This document shows positions 5,911 through 13,029 of a stretch of 13,963 bases of DNA, piece by piece. The notes beneath the pieces are model-generated. The model ran no database searches and was not told the DNA's origin. It worked only from the letters and a program-made list of their open reading frames with translations. Made by a program: the position numbers and the translations under genes. Positions within the stretch are counted from its first letter, which is position 1. Each line of letters starts with the position of its first letter. Origin of the DNA: JBAYFX01 sp041666965 (lineage in GTDB: Bacteria; Patescibacteriota; Microgenomatia; UBA12405); NCBI GenBank assembly GCA_041666965.1, contig JBAYFX010000020.1:1-13963 (forward strand), given 5' to 3'.

Positions 5911-6554
5911 TGCTTTATTTGGTGGCGGTACCGATTGGTAATTTGGGAGATATAACGTTGAGGGCACTTGAGACCTTAGAAAAGGTTGAGGTGGTACTAG
6001 CCGAGGACACCAGAAACACTCAGAAATTGTTTACATTGCTTAATATAAAAAACAAACCAAAAATGGTTTCGTTTTATGACCAAGTTGAAGAACAAAGAAT
6101 TCCTAGTGTTGTCGAATTACTTAAGGGGGGCATGGAAGTAGCATTGGTAAGTGATGCTGGCACTCCCCTATTGTCGGACCCGGGGTGGAAGCTGGTAAAA
6201 AGGTGTCGGGAATTGGGTTTGGCTTATACTGCCCTGCCAGGAGCTTGTGCGGCCATAAACGCTTTAGTATTGTCTGGGCTGCCAATAGGCCGTTTTGTGT
6301 TTTTGGGATTTTTGCCGAAGAAAACCGGAGAAAGAAAAAAGGTCCTAGAAAAATATTTAAGTATTGAGGGCAGCAAGGTGGTGTATGAATCCCCTTTTCG
6401 GGTAGAAAAATTGGTAACTGAAATTAAGGAAGTTTTTGGAGATAAAACTGAAATTAGAGTAATTAGAGAAATGACCAAGAAATTTGAGGAAATATTAGAC
6501 CCAAATGCCGGTTTGGGTAACGAAAAAGGCGAAGTGTGCGTGGTGTTTATTTAA
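5910..6554 (+). CDS. rsmI: RsmI, 16S rRNA (cytidine1402-2'-O)-methyltransferase
   Basis: A 214-residue SAM-dependent methylase of the tetrapyrrole-methylase fold that modifies C1402 in the ribosomal P site. Signatures in order: YLVAVPIGNLGDITLRAL (3-20), AEDTRNTQKLF, LVSDAGTPLLSDPG and PGACAAINALVLSG, then VYESPFR. The protein ends at GEVCVVFI, where the catalytic domain ends. Typical RsmI proteins of about 280 residues carry a further C-terminal helical domain that is absent here, in keeping with a reduced genome. It is coupled to lexA by a TAATG overlap and its last 8 bases overlap the end of ppsA on the other strand. Confidence 0.93.
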   Translation: MLYLVAVPIGNLGDITLRALETLEKVEVVLAEDTRNTQKLFTLLNIKNKPKMVSFYDQVEEQRIPSVVELLKGGMEVALVSDAGTPLLSDPGWKLVKRCRELGLAYTALPGACAAINALVLSGLPIGRFVFLGFLPKKTGERKKVLEKYLSIEGSKVVYESPFRVEKLVTEIKEVFGDKTEIRVIREMTKKFEEILDPNAGLGNEKGEVCVVFI

Positions 6555-8814
6555 GCCGTTTGGCTTCAGCCCAGTTAACTAATTCTCTGGTTCGGGTGAT
6601 GGCGTCGGGTGAAACTGAGATACTGGTTATTCCCCACTTAACTAACTTTTCAGTAAGATCGGGATGATTGCTTGGAGCTTGACCGCAAATCGAAGCCGTT
6701 ACTCCATGCCGTCGGGCGGTTTTAATGGCTTTTCTGATTAACCACAAAACTGAAGGGTCTAATTCGTTAAAATCAGCGGCAACATCGGCATTATCTCTGT
6801 CTATACCAAGTGTTAGCATAGTTAGGTCGTTACTGCCAATGGAAATACCATCAATACCCACCTTTAAGAAATCAGCCAGCATGATTACATTGGTGGGAAT
6901 TTCCACCATTAACCATAACTTGAAAGTCGGAGTTCTAATTAGCCCTAAGGAGGCTAAACTTTTTTTAACCTCAAGCAGTTGGAGGGGTGTGCGGACAAAG
7001 GGAATCATTAACCATAGGTTTTTATAGCCATAACGGTTTCTAACAAGTTTTATGGCTTCCACTTCCATGGCAAAAACATCAGGTGAACTAATGTATCGCT
7101 TGGCTCCACGTAAACCAAGCATGGGGTTGGGTTCTAGTGGTTCGTAAAGTTTACCCCATTTCAAATAGCGGTACTCGTTAGTTTTAAAATCAGTTGCCCG
7201 ATAAATTACCGGACGGGGGGAAAAGGCTTTACAAAATTTGGCGATATTTTTGGCCAGAGTTTCAATAAATACTTTTTCTTTGTGGTCGGCTATAAACTTT
7301 TTGGGGTGAATTCCAATGTCAGCCATAATGAATTCAGCTCGAAGTAAACCGACACCGTCGACGTTTTGATGGCTAACAGTATTAATTAAATCCGGTTCTC
7401 CTAAGTTTACATAAATTTTGGTAGCGGTTTTGATGGTTTTAGTTGGAGCGTCTGGGGTAGAAGTTGGGGAATTTTGAACTGGATTTATTATTTTAAACCA
7501 GACTTGGCCAGAAGCGCCGTCAACGGTAATCATGTCTCCAGTTTTGATTTTTTTGGTAGCGATTTGGGTGCCAACAACGCAGGGTATGCCTAACTCACGG
7601 CTAACAATGGCCGCATGAGATGTTTGCCCACCTTCGTTGGTTACTATGGCTCCGGCTCGTCTCATAGCCGGAACAAAATCGGGTGAGGTCATGGTGGTTA
7701 CTAAAATGTGGCCTTTTTTGACTTTATTTATTTCTGAGGGGCTATGAATTATTATGGCTTCGCCACTGGCAAAACCTGGGCTGGCGGGCTGGCCGGTTAG
7801 GTCGGCGGGAGGAAAAGATTGGTTGTCGGTAGTTGAATTTGACGATAGATTAAGAGTGGTAATGGGCCGGGTTTGAAGAATGTAGAATTTGGAATTTACT
7901 TGAGCAAATTCAATGTCTTGGGGGGTTTGATAATGGTTGTGAAGTTTTTGGCCAATCTTGGCAATTTCAATAATTTGACTGTTGGTTAACTTTTTTTGAC
8001 TGCGGCGACTAATGGGCACTGGGATGGTCCGGTTTTCTGAGTTAACCCGAGTTAGTTGTTTTAACTGAGCTTGGGTTTGGTGGCGAATAACCGACCAGGT
8101 GTTTTTATCGACGACAGAATGGTCGGGAGTTACTTGGCCGCCTACAATGAATTCCCCAAGTCCCCAAATGGTTTCAACTACTATTTCATTTTTAGCCCGG
8201 CTAACCGGGTTAACAGTAAACATAATACCCGAGACGGTCGATTGAACCATTTTTTGAACGACTACGGCTACTCCCATAGCAGACAAGGGAATCTTTTTTT
8301 GAAAACGGTAGTAAAGAGACCGGGGAGTGTATAGGCTAGACCAACAATCAAGAACTCTTTTGACTAAATTACTTTCGCCAACAACGTTTAAATAGGTTTC
8401 CTGTTGGCCGGCAAAGGAATCAGTTAAACCGTCTTCAGCAGTGGCGCTACTGCGAACCGCCACCGGCTCGTTTTTTAATCCGCCGTAGGAACATAACTTT
8501 TTGTAAGACTTCATAATGTCTTGGGCAATGGACTCAGGTATGGGTTGTTTTTTAATTAAGGATCGGATAGATTTTGAAGCTGAGAGCAATTCATCTGGGT
8601 TATCAATGTGGGTGGATTTTAAAATGTTATCTATTTGGGAAACGAGAGTAGTTGATTTAAGGAATTCAAAATAAGCGTTGGTGGTTACCGCAAACCCGTT
8701 AGGAACGGGAATTTTTAGTTTATACATTTCGCCCAGGTTGGCTGCTTTTCCGCCAACTGTTGGGGTGTCGTATCTATTTAAATCCTTAAAAAAAAGGATG
8801 TTAGGTGCGTTCAT
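6547..8814 (-). CDS. ppsA: phosphoenolpyruvate synthase (pyruvate, water dikinase)
   Basis: A 755-residue enzyme that makes PEP from pyruvate and ATP, releasing AMP and phosphate, and so opens gluconeogenesis from pyruvate. Domain order is standard: N-terminal ATP-grasp-type nucleotide-binding domain (1-320, with GGKAANLGEM, AVRSSATAED and FILQTRP-like YILQTRPIT), swivelling phosphohistidine domain (about 340-440) with His400 in GGQTSHAAIVSREL, and C-terminal TIM-barrel PEP-binding domain (about 465-750) with GLLRAEF, SIGSNDLTMLTLG and the catalytic Cys710 in SICGQAPS. Length is near the usual 790. The ATG at 8814 has TGC-TATTAT six bases upstream. It lies 18 bases after the holA-like stop, so it may be read both from its own promoter and from upstream. 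Confidence 0.95.
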   Translation of the reverse strand: MNAPNILFFKDLNRYDTPTVGGKAANLGEMYKLKIPVPNGFAVTTNAYFEFLKSTTLVSQIDNILKSTHIDNPDELLSASKSIRSLIKKQPIPESIAQDIMKSYKKLCSYGGLKNEPVAVRSSATAEDGLTDSFAGQQETYLNVVGESNLVKRVLDCWSSLYTPRSLYYRFQKKIPLSAMGVAVVVQKMVQSTVSGIMFTVNPVSRAKNEIVVETIWGLGEFIVGGQVTPDHSVVDKNTWSVIRHQTQAQLKQLTRVNSENRTIPVPISRRSQKKLTNSQIIEIAKIGQKLHNHYQTPQDIEFAQVNSKFYILQTRPITTLNLSSNSTTDNQSFPPADLTGQPASPGFASGEAIIIHSPSEINKVKKGHILVTTMTSPDFVPAMRRAGAIVTNEGGQTSHAAIVSRELGIPCVVGTQIATKKIKTGDMITVDGASGQVWFKIINPVQNSPTSTPDAPTKTIKTATKIYVNLGEPDLINTVSHQNVDGVGLLRAEFIMADIGIHPKKFIADHKEKVFIETLAKNIAKFCKAFSPRPVIYRATDFKTNEYRYLKWGKLYEPLEPNPMLGLRGAKRYISSPDVFAMEVEAIKLVRNRYGYKNLWLMIPFVRTPLQLLEVKKSLASLGLIRTPTFKLWLMVEIPTNVIMLADFLKVGIDGISIGSNDLTMLTLGIDRDNADVAADFNELDPSVLWLIRKAIKTARRHGVTASICGQAPSNHPDLTEKLVKWGITSISVSPDAITRTRELVNWAEAKRLK

Positions 8815-8820
8815 AAATTA

Positions 8821-8829
8821 ATAATAGCA
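8821..8829 (-). promoter_or_regulatory. extended -10 in front of ppsA
   Basis: On the minus strand TGC-TATTAT is followed by six bases and ATG. The upstream DNA (8844-8849) gives no -35 match, so promoter strength would rest on the extended -10. The element sits in the 18-base gap after the holA-like gene. Confidence 0.45.
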
Positions 8830-8832
8830 GAG

Positions 8833-9447
8833 TCAGAGTATACGAGAGAGGGAGTGAGGCAGTAGCACTTCAAGGCTTAGTGGGGTTTGACCGGATTTAA
8901 TTAAAAAATCAGCATTTATTAATTCTAAATAAGTTTGTCTGAGGGCGGGTTGGTTAAATCCAGAGGGGCGAATTAATAACTCACGTAATTTGCGGCGAAT
9001 CATAAAAGTAACCAGTTCAACTGGTTCTTTTTCAAGTGTAAGGTTAAGGAGTTGGTAAAAGTTTTGGGAATTGTGAGGTCTGAGGGCATTGAGCATTTGA
9101 AACAGAGTTGAGGAAAGAGAGGACTTAGTTACCTTGGCTTTAGGAAAAGTATTAAGTTGAGCTGGGGTTAAGGCTTTGGGGGCGTAAATAATAATTACGT
9201 GTTGGCTGTTTTGAAGAATGGGGATAATTGGTTTTTGGACAGTCGGATTAGCTTGAAAAAAATCAAAAAGAATTAAGAGTTTTTGGTCGGCAAAAAGTGA
9301 GGTGGAGTTAAGGTGGTTGTTAACTAAATCAAGGTTAATTTCTTTCCCTTCCAGGCGCAGGGAGGCGTATCCCTCAAAAGTTGCGGCTAGGTCCAGAAGT
9401 GCTTGGCGGGAGCGAACAGGATCAGAGCCATGAAATATATAAACCAT
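8833..9447 (-). CDS. holA: DNA polymerase III delta subunit-like protein (HolA-like), shortened
   Basis: A 204-residue protein whose start (MVYIFHGSDPVRSRQALLDL) and following NSTSLFADQKLLILFDFF match the N-terminal domain of clamp-loader delta subunits (YLIxGxD, then SLFxxxxLVxL). The later HVIIIYAPKAL and the C-terminal helical stretch around 125-200 fit a compressed version. Delta opens the beta sliding clamp. E. coli HolA has about 340 residues, so about 140 are missing, mainly in the middle region. Short delta-like proteins are plausible in reduced genomes, but clamp-loader activity is inferred. Start choice is supported by a TTGTAG-17-GATAAT promoter ending 5 bases before the ATG. Confidence 0.65.
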   Translation of the reverse strand: MVYIFHGSDPVRSRQALLDLAATFEGYASLRLEGKEINLDLVNNHLNSTSLFADQKLLILFDFFQANPTVQKPIIPILQNSQHVIIIYAPKALTPAQLNTFPKAKVTKSSLSSTLFQMLNALRPHNSQNFYQLLNLTLEKEPVELVTFMIRRKLRELLIRPSGFNQPALRQTYLELINADFLIKSGQTPLSLEVLLPHSLSRIL

Positions 9448-9452
9448 GGTTA

Positions 9453-9481
9453 ATTATCAGGGGCTAAGACAATAACTACAA
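9453..9481 (-). promoter_or_regulatory. promoter for holA-like gene and possibly ppsA
   Basis: Minus-strand TTGTAG (9481-9476), exact 17-bp spacer, GATAAT (9458-9453), then five bases to the ATG. This predicts a leaderless or nearly leaderless transcript. It lies 32 bases outside the tRNA-Glu promoter, directed away from it. Confidence 0.55.
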
Positions 9482-9510
9482 TAGCCTGGGTATTTTAAAA
9501 CAAATAAGGG

Positions 9511-11103
9511 TTATGAGATAATAGCTAGCCATTTGGCCCCATCGTCTAGTGGCCTAGGACTCCTGGCTTTCATCCAGGCAATCGTGGGTTCGACTCCCAC
9601 TGGGGTCACATAATCGGAATTTTGGTTCTTCAAAGCTTGAATTAGCTCGAAAGAACGGGATAAATTAGCGGTTCGAATTTTCTTGTCTTGGCAAATAACC
9701 CCATTTGGAAAAATCTGATTTTGTAGGGCTTGTTTCTGGGGTAAATCTAAGGCTAGCCAAAACTTATCTAGGTTTGTTAGAAATGATTCAGTAAATCCCT
9801 TCACGGCTTCGGTATCGTACTGGTCAAACTTCATATCTGATCGTTCGACACGAAGGACTGTTATTTCATTTCTTAGTCTATCTACTCGTGTTTTTGCTTC
9901 GTCGTCGTTTAAGATTCCTTTAGAATTGCTTAACGCAATTCCGGTTAATTCGTTTTCAAGTCTTTCAATCTGTCCGTCTTTAAGTTTAGCTTCACGATTT
10001 AACTCGTCAACGTTTTTATCCCACTCGTCGAAGACTAGTTCCTTAAATATCGCTATAACCCGTTTAGAGGGTTTTAGGAAGGCTAGAATCGCCTTAAACT
10101 GCTCGTGGGCCTGATCTACTCCTATCCGTTCCTGCTTCGTACAGGTTTCTTTATGGCATTCGTAACACAAATAATTCTTTGAACGACCTTTGGGATTACT
10201 TGAAGTCATTTCGTGGTTACAATTAGCACATTTAAGAATACCTTTAAGTGGAAAAATGCTACTGTCTTGGTGCTTTAACATACGTTTCTTTCCTAATACA
10301 TTGTAGTACGCTAAATCCCAAACTTCTTGTTCCACTAATTTGACGTGATTTCCCCAATGATATTCTTTCCATTTTGGGCCGTACATATTGCCATAATAAA
10401 AGGTATTACCAAGAATTTCTTTTACTGTTTCACCGTCTGCTTCTTTACCATAAAACTTCTTATACCCCAAACTATTCAAATAATCCGCTAACGCTACTTT
10501 TGAATAAAAGCCGTTGGACGCTTTATCGAATAGAGATTTAATAATAGGACTTGTCTTACTATCAATTTGCGGTGCTTGTCCCCGTTTTTCGTGTCTATCT
10601 TTACCGGGTCGAAAATATCCTTTTGGACACTTAAACGGCCAAATACCGTTTCTAAACATAGTTAACATATTATCCTTAACCCTTGCGCCTTTTAGTTCAT
10701 TATCTAATTGCGCTAAGGCAATCAAAATAGTCCGCATTGCCGTACCCATTGGGTCTGCTTGGGTTGCTTCCGTAGCAGATATTAAACCGACACCTTTCTT
10801 TGCTAAGACGGATATTGTAACTAACGCATCTTCCGTATTTCGGGAAAACCGATCCATTTTGTAGACTATTACTTGGGAAATGTTATTTTTCTTATTGGTA
10901 CAGTATTCAAGAAGACTACGCATTTCGGGTCTGTTATAGGTAGTTTTAGCCGATACACCTTCTTCCGAATATGTTTTTACTACTTCAAGTCCGCTTCTTT
11001 CGGCATAACCCTGACACGTTTTTAACTGCGTTTCTAAACTGTTATTTTCGATCTGGCTTGGATCAGATACCCGGATATAAATAACTGCTCTAGGTTTTTC
11101 CAT
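9511..11103 (-). CDS. large serine recombinase (integrase), 3' end antisense to tRNA-Glu
   Basis: A 530-residue site-specific recombinase. The resolvase-type catalytic domain is residues 5-145, with nucleophile Ser13 in YIRVSDPSQ and the YKMDRFSRN motif at 81-89. A recombinase DNA-binding domain follows (about 155-275), then a zinc ribbon (Cys292, Cys295, Cys313, Cys316) and a coiled coil (about 365-422). This is the architecture of phage and element integrases that join attP to attB. Residues 499-523 are the antisense translation of tRNA-Glu and the last seven plus the stop come from host DNA beyond it, so the C-terminus is set by the integration site. The start overlaps a 58-codon gene by 14 bases. 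A TATAAT lies 10 bases before the ATG, and a stronger promoter is found further upstream at 11368-11395. Confidence 0.93.
   Translation of the reverse strand: MEKPRAVIYIRVSDPSQIENNSLETQLKTCQGYAERSGLEVVKTYSEEGVSAKTTYNRPEMRSLLEYCTNKKNNISQVIVYKMDRFSRNTEDALVTISVLAKKGVGLISATEATQADPMGTAMRTILIALAQLDNELKGARVKDNMLTMFRNGIWPFKCPKGYFRPGKDRHEKRGQAPQIDSKTSPIIKSLFDKASNGFYSKVALADYLNSLGYKKFYGKEADGETVKEILGNTFYYGNMYGPKWKEYHWGNHVKLVEQEVWDLAYYNVLGKKRMLKHQDSSIFPLKGILKCANCNHEMTSSNPKGRSKNYLCYECHKETCTKQERIGVDQAHEQFKAILAFLKPSKRVIAIFKELVFDEWDKNVDELNREAKLKDGQIERLENELTGIALSNSKGILNDDEAKTRVDRLRNEITVLRVERSDMKFDQYDTEAVKGFTESFLTNLDKFWLALDLPQKQALQNQIFPNGVICQDKKIRTANLSRSFELIQALKNQNSDYVTPVGVEPTIAWMKARSPRPLDDGAKWLAIIS
9514..9522 (+). 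promoter_or_regulatory. extended -10 promoter for tRNA-Glu
   Basis: TGA-GATAAT places the transcription start near 9529, six bases before the tRNA. No clear -35 is present. The element lies inside the antisense 3' end of the recombinase frame. Confidence 0.45.
9535..9608 (+). tRNA. tRNA-Glu (anticodon UUC); integration target
   Basis: Acceptor GGCCCCA (9535-9541) pairs with TGGGGTC (9601-9607) with one G-T pair; discriminator A9608. Anticodon stem CCTGG/CCAGG (9562-9566/9574-9578) encloses CTTTCAT with anticodon TTC at 9569-9571. T stem GTGGG/CCCAC encloses TTCGACT. No CCA is encoded. The gene is intact, yet it lies wholly within the antisense 3' end of the serine recombinase frame. The recombinase-side DNA begins directly after the tRNA 3' end, the usual geometry of an element integrated at a tRNA 3' end that restores the gene. 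Confidence 0.95.
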
Positions 11104-11266
11104 TGTTAGTTTTATTATAAATATCTGCTTGTTTCTTTGCTTGTAGTAAAGTTTGAAAAAACAAACATTTAAGAACTTCTGCTGTTTTTAAGTCTTGCGA
11201 AATTACTTCGTCCGGAAGATCGGCTACTAACTTACCTAGTTTCTTTCTAATTTGGGTTACGTTCAT
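11090..11266 (-). CDS. 58-residue protein upstream of the recombinase
   Basis: An open frame of 58 codons, ATG at 11264-11266, TAG at 11090-11092. The product is hydrophilic and helical-looking: a basic N-terminus (QIRKKLGKLVADLPDEVI), a central stretch with LKCLFFQTLLQAKK and a polar Asn/Thr/Lys-rich end. No family is recognised. It overlaps the recombinase start by 14 bases, which suggests translational coupling, and it lies between that gene and a strong promoter. Small proteins in this place are often regulators or directionality factors of the integrase, but nothing in the sequence proves that. The ATG follows directly on one arm of a perfect inverted repeat. Confidence 0.55.
   Translation of the reverse strand: MNVTQIRKKLGKLVADLPDEVISQDLKTAEVLKCLFFQTLLQAKKQADIYNKTNNGKT
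11114..11119 (-). promoter_or_regulatory. possible internal -10 for the recombinase gene
   Basis: A perfect TATAAT on the minus strand, 10 bases before the recombinase ATG, inside the 58-codon gene. The preceding DNA is AT-rich and no clear -35 was found. Confidence 0.3.
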
Positions 11267-11319
11267 AGGAATAGAATTTTTGAAAGCCCTCGTAAAAACG
11301 AAGGTCCGATTCTATTCCT
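11267..11319 (-). promoter_or_regulatory. 53-nt inverted-repeat leader structure before the 58-codon gene
   Basis: Arms AGGAATAGAAT (11267-11277 on +) and ATTCTATTCCT (11309-11319) are exact reverse complements of 11 bases. Within them a second stem pairs CCTCGT (11288-11293) with ACGAAGG (11298-11304), with one bulged A. In the minus-strand RNA the outer stem ends exactly at the AUG of the 58-codon gene, so the whole ribosome-entry region would be base-paired. There is no T-run at either end, so it is not a standard terminator. It could be an RNA switch for translation, or a DNA operator or recombinase-accessory site. Confidence 0.6.
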
Positions 11320-11367
11320 TGCTATTCAAATGCTGATTCTATGTTGAAGATGTAATCCTCTATATCC

Positions 11368-11395
11368 ATTATCCGATTATTAAATTGCGTGTCAA
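11368..11395 (-). promoter_or_regulatory. strong sigma70-type promoter for the recombinase operon
   Basis: Minus-strand TTGACA (11395-11390), 16-bp spacer, GATAAT (11373-11368). The -35 is a perfect consensus and the spacing equals that of lexA. Transcription should begin near 11361 and give a leader of about 94 nt that contains the inverted repeat. A 15-codon frame (11322-11369) begins inside the -10, upstream of the predicted start, so it is probably not translated. Confidence 0.6.
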
Positions 11396-11433
11396 TTGTA
11401 TCGAACTATGGCTTTTATTTACTATCGTTAACT

Positions 11434-11976
11434 TTAATTTACAGTCAAATTATTTGAATAGTTTATTTCGAAAAGTCTGTCAATTTCTTGAATGGTTTCC
11501 GGGGATAATTCAGGTGACGATTCACTTAAAGATCCCGTACGGCCCGCTAGAACTGTATTAGGAAGCCCTAACGCCGTCCTTTCACCTTCTATAGCAGTCT
11601 TTAGTATTCCGGCTAGAATAGCTAGTTCTTTAGCATTTGAAGTCTTGAATTCGTTTTTTACTAGCAATTGATCTAACTTATCCAATAAGTTACTAGCCAG
11701 ATCTTGAATCTTTCGCCACGTCCTAATGTGTTTTGCGACTGTTTGGTTTATTAGTTCTACCCGGTTTTCGACAAAGGTTTCTTCGGCTAAATCGTATAGG
11801 TTTCGTCTACGTTGAAGCCAATTTTCGTTCTTGGCACGAAGACCCACTTCACTTTTACTAACACCGAATTTATCGGCTACGTCTTGATATGAAGGTATTC
11901 TTCCTTCGGAATCCGGGGTCAAGTAAAACTCTAGCGCGGATTCCCAGTTAATACCTTTCGGTCCGGGATTATCCAT
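11434..11976 (-). CDS. HTH DNA-binding protein resembling phage terminase small subunits
   Basis: A 180-residue soluble protein. Residues 26-58 form a helix-turn-helix (IPSYQDVADKFGVSKSEVGL then NENWLQRR), much like the DNA-binding end of small terminase subunits and related phage proteins that have KEIAxxLGVSxxTVxxW followed by Trp and Arg. A long helical part follows (60-110). The segment GILKTAIEGERTALGLPN (about 123-140) is also a common feature of that group. A disordered Ser/Glu/Pro stretch (148-162) precedes the end. No large terminase subunit is in the window, so a role in packaging is not shown; it could be a regulator or replication factor of the element. TAAAAT ends 6 bases before its ATG. 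Confidence 0.55.
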   Translation of the reverse strand: MDNPGPKGINWESALEFYLTPDSEGRIPSYQDVADKFGVSKSEVGLRAKNENWLQRRRNLYDLAEETFVENRVELINQTVAKHIRTWRKIQDLASNLLDKLDQLLVKNEFKTSNAKELAILAGILKTAIEGERTALGLPNTVLAGRTGSLSESSPELSPETIQEIDRLFEINYSNNLTVN

Positions 11977-11982
11977 ATCTCT

Positions 11983-12011
11983 ATTTTACGCTTTTAACTA
12001 AGCTTTTTGAA
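11983..12011 (-). promoter_or_regulatory. promoter for the HTH gene
   Basis: Minus-strand TTCAAA (12011-12006), 17-bp spacer, TAAAAT (11988-11983), six bases, ATG. Leaderless geometry. It lies in a 107-bp divergent control region shared with the BtrH-like operon. Confidence 0.45.
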
Positions 12012-12070
12012 TCTGATTTATTCCTATTTAACGGTATTTATTATTGTTATCTAACTTATATAAAAAGTAG

Positions 12071-12076
12071 TAAAAT
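12071..12076 (+). promoter_or_regulatory. -10 for the BtrH-like operon
   Basis: TAAAAT ends seven bases before the GTG at 12084, so the transcript would begin at or next to the start codon. The region upstream is very AT-rich (TATATAAAAA) and no convincing -35 can be chosen. Confidence 0.4.
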
Positions 12077-12083
12077 ACGGGTA

Positions 12084-13028
12084 GTGAAAAACTTTACTTA
12101 TTTTGGAAATAGCGCATATTGTTATTCAAACTCGACGGCTATGTTATTGGCTTCGATTGGCGAAAGAATTGCGCCGTCTTTAATTGAAGTAGTGGGTGGT
12201 GTAGGTATTGGATCTTATGCTTTACCGGGAACAAATATCAGTTTTTTAAGTGGTTATTCCGGATTACCTGATAAGGCTATTAGTCGGGCATTAAAGACGT
12301 TAGGTTTTGAATTTAAGGAAGAAGCAAAAGAAAACCCTGATAATCCACCGTTTGAAGAAATTAAAACTATTTTGGAAACTTCACCTGTCGTCTTTGGTCC
12401 ACTTGATATGGGCTATTTAACATACGACCCGGATCACGAACACCACTACGAAGTAGATCATTTCGTTTTAGTCTACGATATTAAGGGAAGTGAAGCGTTC
12501 CTTCACGATCCGGCAGGTTTTCCAAATGTATCTATTCCACTTGATAAATTAGCTTTAGCTTGGAAGGCAGAAAAGATCCAGTATAAGGAAGGATATTATC
12601 GTTATTGGACTTTACCAAAAAGAACAAGCAATCCCACGGAAGAAGAAGTATATAAACAATCAATAAAAAACTTCCAAGACATTTACCTTACGGGTGAAAA
12701 ATACGCCAAGTTAAAAAATCGTGTTATAGATTACGACGCAATTATCTTAATGGCCGAAAATATCGATAAAGGATTATTAAAACCGTTCGGAATAGGAATG
12801 CTAACCGGATTTATTTTCCCACTAGGTGCTCGAAGGGCAAGTGACTTTTCCGATTTCTTTAGATCGCACAATCAAGAATTGTCTGAAATTAAAACCAATC
12901 AATCACGACTATTGGGAACTTGTCATACCCAAGCAGTAGCTGGTAATTGGAAAGAAGTAGTTAAGGGGCTTAAAGAATTTGCCGAATTAGAAAAACAGTT
13001 CAAAAGGATTTTACTAGAAACTAAATGA
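12084..13028 (+). CDS. BtrH-like papain-fold protein (BtrH_N domain, acyltransferase/peptidase type)
   Basis: A 314-residue protein. Residues 1-175 match the pattern of the butirosin protein H N-terminal family: an early Cys in SAYCYSNSTAMLLASIG (Cys13), a PVVFGPLDMGYLTYDP strand-turn, DHFVLVYDI with His126, and FLHDPAG with Asp142, giving a plausible Cys-His-Asp triad. A helical C-terminal half (180-314), with FPLGARRASDFSDFF and a predicted helix to the end, recalls the DUF4872 partner domain. In BtrH itself the fold transfers an acyl chain from a carrier protein to an aminoglycoside; here the reaction is unknown and could be hydrolysis. The start is GTG; no Shine-Dalgarno. The stop is followed after one base by the next ATG (TGATATG), so the operon is tightly coupled. 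No signal peptide, so it acts in the cytoplasm. Confidence 0.65.
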   Translation: MKNFTYFGNSAYCYSNSTAMLLASIGERIAPSLIEVVGGVGIGSYALPGTNISFLSGYSGLPDKAISRALKTLGFEFKEEAKENPDNPPFEEIKTILETSPVVFGPLDMGYLTYDPDHEHHYEVDHFVLVYDIKGSEAFLHDPAGFPNVSIPLDKLALAWKAEKIQYKEGYYRYWTLPKRTSNPTEEEVYKQSIKNFQDIYLTGEKYAKLKNRVIDYDAIILMAENIDKGLLKPFGIGMLTGFIFPLGARRASDFSDFFRSHNQELSEIKTNQSRLLGTCHTQAVAGNWKEVVKGLKEFAELEKQFKRILLETK

Positions 13029-13029
13029 T

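Noticed and set aside
9663..9680. GGTTCGAA next to tRNA-Glu, considered as part of a second attachment core
   Set aside because: Only a short match to a common T-loop motif and it lies inside recombinase coding sequence; no extended match to the tRNA 3' end.
11322..11369. 15-codon minus-strand frame before the structured leader, considered as an attenuator peptide
   Set aside because: Its ATG overlaps the -10 hexamer GATAAT and lies upstream of the predicted transcription start, so it should not be in the mRNA.
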